The notes beneath the pieces were generated by a model, which saw nothing but the letters and a program-made list of their open reading frames with translations, was not told the origin of the DNA and did not search any database. From positions 1 to 8,700 of the forward strand of contig JALSJY010000234.1 in the NCBI GenBank assembly GCA_026989045.1: a DNA stretch of 8,700 nucleotides, given 5' to 3'. A program made the translations under genes and the position numbers. Every line of letters starts with the position of its first letter. Positions within the stretch are counted from its first letter, which is position 1. Positions 6,603 through 8,700 of the stretch are shown here, piece after piece. This DNA comes from Hyphomicrobiales bacterium (GTDB lineage: Bacteria > Pseudomonadota > Alphaproteobacteria > Rhizobiales > Devosiaceae).

Positions 6603-8700
6603 ATGTTTTACTCAAAGTTGCTGGCAAAGTTGGTAATTTCAGTCATCGCTTTAGTATCGCTGTCAGCGTTTAGCAGCAGAGAAACCAATAAACTACCTGT
6701 GCATCAAGGTAATAAAGAAACCATCAACATAGATATCAGCGGGAGTGTCGGCGGTGGATCTATTATAGGAGCGACCATTACCTTTAGCGATAGGAATGGA
6801 GAAGTTCTCCATGATACTGCAAGTAGTAGCGGCAACGCCACCTATCAGATAAGCCTCGATCTGATAGAGAGCCAATACCCGTTGATCATCAAAGCTGAAG
6901 GTGGTATCGACTTGGTTGCTGGGAGTGCTCCTGACTTCAGCCTGTACTCCATCGCGCTCACTCCTTCACAAGAAAAAACTTCCAACATCAACCTTTACTC
7001 GACGCTTATCACCAGAACTGTACAAAGCTCATCAAATGAAGTTACCGAAGAGGTACTTTCCAGAGCACAAGAGACAGTTCTTCGTATATTTAGTTTTGGC
7101 CTTGACCCCCAGCTTATTGCTAATCCAATAGAAAGACAAATTACTGCGGATAATACGGCTAATTTCAGCAAATCGAGTGAAACGCTAGGTGAAATGATTC
7201 GGCGCACACGGGACACACTGATAACCGCTGGCATCCAGGTAACTGGAAATGATATTGTCGATGCTATTGCTGCAGATTTGACTGATGGTCAGCTTGATGG
7301 GCTTGGTGCTGAGCATGCGAATAAGCGTATTGCTGCAATTGTCAATTTTGTATCAGGCCAAGTATTGATGGAAGCAGCAGCCAACCGCCTCAGGGTTAAC
7401 AATGTCGTAGCAACAGACGCCATGGATACGGCAATTATAGCCACCCACCCAGAAGCAACCATATTTACTGGTGATGTAATGATCACCGCAGCCATGCTTG
7501 ATAAAATAAGGACGCTTGCCAATTCAGCGACATTATTTAGCCCTTCGCCTGTGCTGGACAACATTATTGATATTCTCTCTTCACTGCCATCTGTAGACCA
7601 CACTCCAAATACATTCTCTAGTCTATTTCCTATTGAAGCCAGCGGAGGATTTTCAAATACCATTCAACATGCAGCTCAAGCAATGAAATCAGATCTTGAT
7701 GCAATGAGCTGGGCTGAAAATTTAGTAGCAAGGAAAAACAACCCTGGCCACTTTGAATTTGGAGCTACCAGCAACACTGTTAACAAAGATGGTAGAACCG
7801 TTGAGATCACCATTAATCGAGTTGGGGGGAGTGATGGAGAAGTTACTGTCGACTGGATGACGCAAGGTGTGACAGCTACCTTCGCTCAGGATTATGGCAA
7901 TTTCCACTGGAGCCCCTTGGCCTTCGCTGATGGCGAAATATCCAAGGTTGAAGTAATTTCAATTATTAATATAGATATGGTGGAAAATGGTGAGGTGTTC
8001 AATGTCCTATTGGGCAATCCAACGGGTGGAGCGTCACTTGGCTCAATCACGACCACGGTTGTAACCACTGACAATAATAGCCACCCTAGCCCTTCGCCTA
8101 TCTTGCTAGCAACAGACGAGATGATCCCTATGCTGAGCGAATGGGAATCCATCATGCTAGAAAATGGTGAACATTGGGGGCAGTATCTCACAAACCTCCA
8201 TCCTGCACCGGGTTATTACAACGAGCAAACAACAACCTACTACGATGCTCAGCGTGTGTACTACCAGATCGCAGAGTATACAGGAGAACAAGAACCATGG
8301 TATTCATACGCGCTTGAAGCTAAGCGTATCTACCTAAACTACATAGAAAATAGCTACAGTGACTACTATGGCTATAACTTTTCGTTTCCTGGCTATCGAC
8401 GCTTTGCCCAAGGCCTCTACATGGAGTATGCGCTTACTGGCGATGCAGCCGTGTACGCGAATATTGCTAAAATGCGCGATAATCCTGCGTTTTCGTTTCT
8501 TCCTGTTCAGGCGTTTACGTCCCTCTGGACGCAAGAGCGGTACTCCCGAGAGATTGCCTACGCTTTAGAAGCGCACATTTTTGCTGAGAAAGCCGGGTAC
8601 GCGAGAGATGAAAAGGATGTGGCACGGTATCTGGTTATGGCATTGAATCATATTAGAGAATGGACTACAGGTGAGTTCAGCTATCCTGCCTCTTATCGAC
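6603..8700 (+). CDS. Secreted Calx-beta domain protein with helical, possibly carbohydrate-active C-terminal region (3' end outside window)
   Basis: The frame from ATG 6603 stays open for 699 codons to the window end, so the gene is partial. Residues 1-24 are a signal peptide (basic start, hydrophobic core, cleavage probably near Ser24, no lipobox). Residues about 41-110 look like a small beta-sandwich of the carboxypeptidase-regulatory type (ISGSVGGGSIIGATITF, then YPLIIKAEGG). About 115-370 is mostly helical and not recognised. Residues 384-492 are a clear Calx-beta domain: FEFGATSNTVNKDGRTVEI, QDYGNF, then DMVENGEVFNVLLGNPTGGA and a closing TTDNN, with acidic residues typical of Ca2+ sites. 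A PSPSP linker (495-499) follows. Residues 500-699 are rich in Tyr, Trp and Ala helices (YYDAQRVYYQIAEYTGE; GYRRFAQGLYMEYALTGD), resembling alpha/alpha-toroid glycosidases or lyases. Function is unknown; extracellular glycan binding or cleavage is an inference. GGGTGG before the ATG is a weak ribosome site. Confidence 0.8.
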   Translation, partial: MFYSKLLAKLVISVIALVSLSAFSSRETNKLPVHQGNKETINIDISGSVGGGSIIGATITFSDRNGEVLHDTASSSGNATYQISLDLIESQYPLIIKAEGGIDLVAGSAPDFSLYSIALTPSQEKTSNINLYSTLITRTVQSSSNEVTEEVLSRAQETVLRIFSFGLDPQLIANPIERQITADNTANFSKSSETLGEMIRRTRDTLITAGIQVTGNDIVDAIAADLTDGQLDGLGAEHANKRIAAIVNFVSGQVLMEAAANRLRVNNVVATDAMDTAIIATHPEATIFTGDVMITAAMLDKIRTLANSATLFSPSPVLDNIIDILSSLPSVDHTPNTFSSLFPIEASGGFSNTIQHAAQAMKSDLDAMSWAENLVARKNNPGHFEFGATSNTVNKDGRTVEITINRVGGSDGEVTVDWMTQGVTATFAQDYGNFHWSPLAFADGEISKVEVISIINIDMVENGEVFNVLLGNPTGGASLGSITTTVVTTDNNSHPSPSPILLATDEMIPMLSEWESIMLENGEHWGQYLTNLHPAPGYYNEQTTTYYDAQRVYYQIAEYTGEQEPWYSYALEAKRIYLNYIENSYSDYYGYNFSFPGYRRFAQGLYMEYALTGDAAVYANIAKMRDNPAFSFLPVQAFTSLWTQERYSREIAYALEAHIFAEKAGYARDEKDVARYLVMALNHIREWTTGEFSYPASYR

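Noticed and set aside
7289..8191. Several reverse-strand open frames opposite the secreted protein gene
   Set aside because: The + strand frame is continuous through the region and has a signal peptide and a clear Calx-beta domain, so these are shadows.

Overview
The window looks like part of a surface-polysaccharide (O-antigen or exopolysaccharide) locus of a Gram-negative bacterium. A gammaproteobacterium is plausible, but this rests on general protein character and cannot be fixed from the sequence alone. All supported genes lie on the + strand.

Bases 1-4335 hold the end of a DegT/DnrJ/EryC1/StrS-type aminotransferase, an O-antigen ligase/polymerase family membrane protein (Wzy/WaaL-like), a Wzx-like flippase and a GT4 glycosyltransferase. 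The first three are tightly packed (a 20-base overlap, then a 21-base gap). The glycosyltransferase follows after 69 bases. Together they would make or modify a sugar, add it to a lipid-linked glycan, flip that glycan across the inner membrane, and polymerise or ligate it.

Bases 4488-6342 hold a two-gene acyl-modification cassette: a membrane-anchored SGNH hydrolase-fold protein overlapping by 11 bases with an acyltransferase-3 membrane protein. The likely role is O-acylation (probably O-acetylation) of the glycan on the periplasmic side. The acyltransferase gene is clearly more AT-rich than the upstream genes, which suggests a separately acquired cassette.

Bases 6343-6602 are non-coding and full of inverted repeats. 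They include two hairpins, each ending in the same GGCGTACA sequence.

From 6603 to the window end runs a long open frame of 699 codons with no stop. It encodes a secreted multidomain protein: signal peptide, a small beta-sandwich-like domain, a helical region, a clear Calx-beta domain, a Pro/Ser linker, and an aromatic-rich helical C-terminal part that may be an alpha/alpha-toroid carbohydrate-active domain. This is the least explained gene in the window. The rest is a conventional polysaccharide gene set; I see no CRISPR array, tRNA, rRNA, transposase or phage gene.
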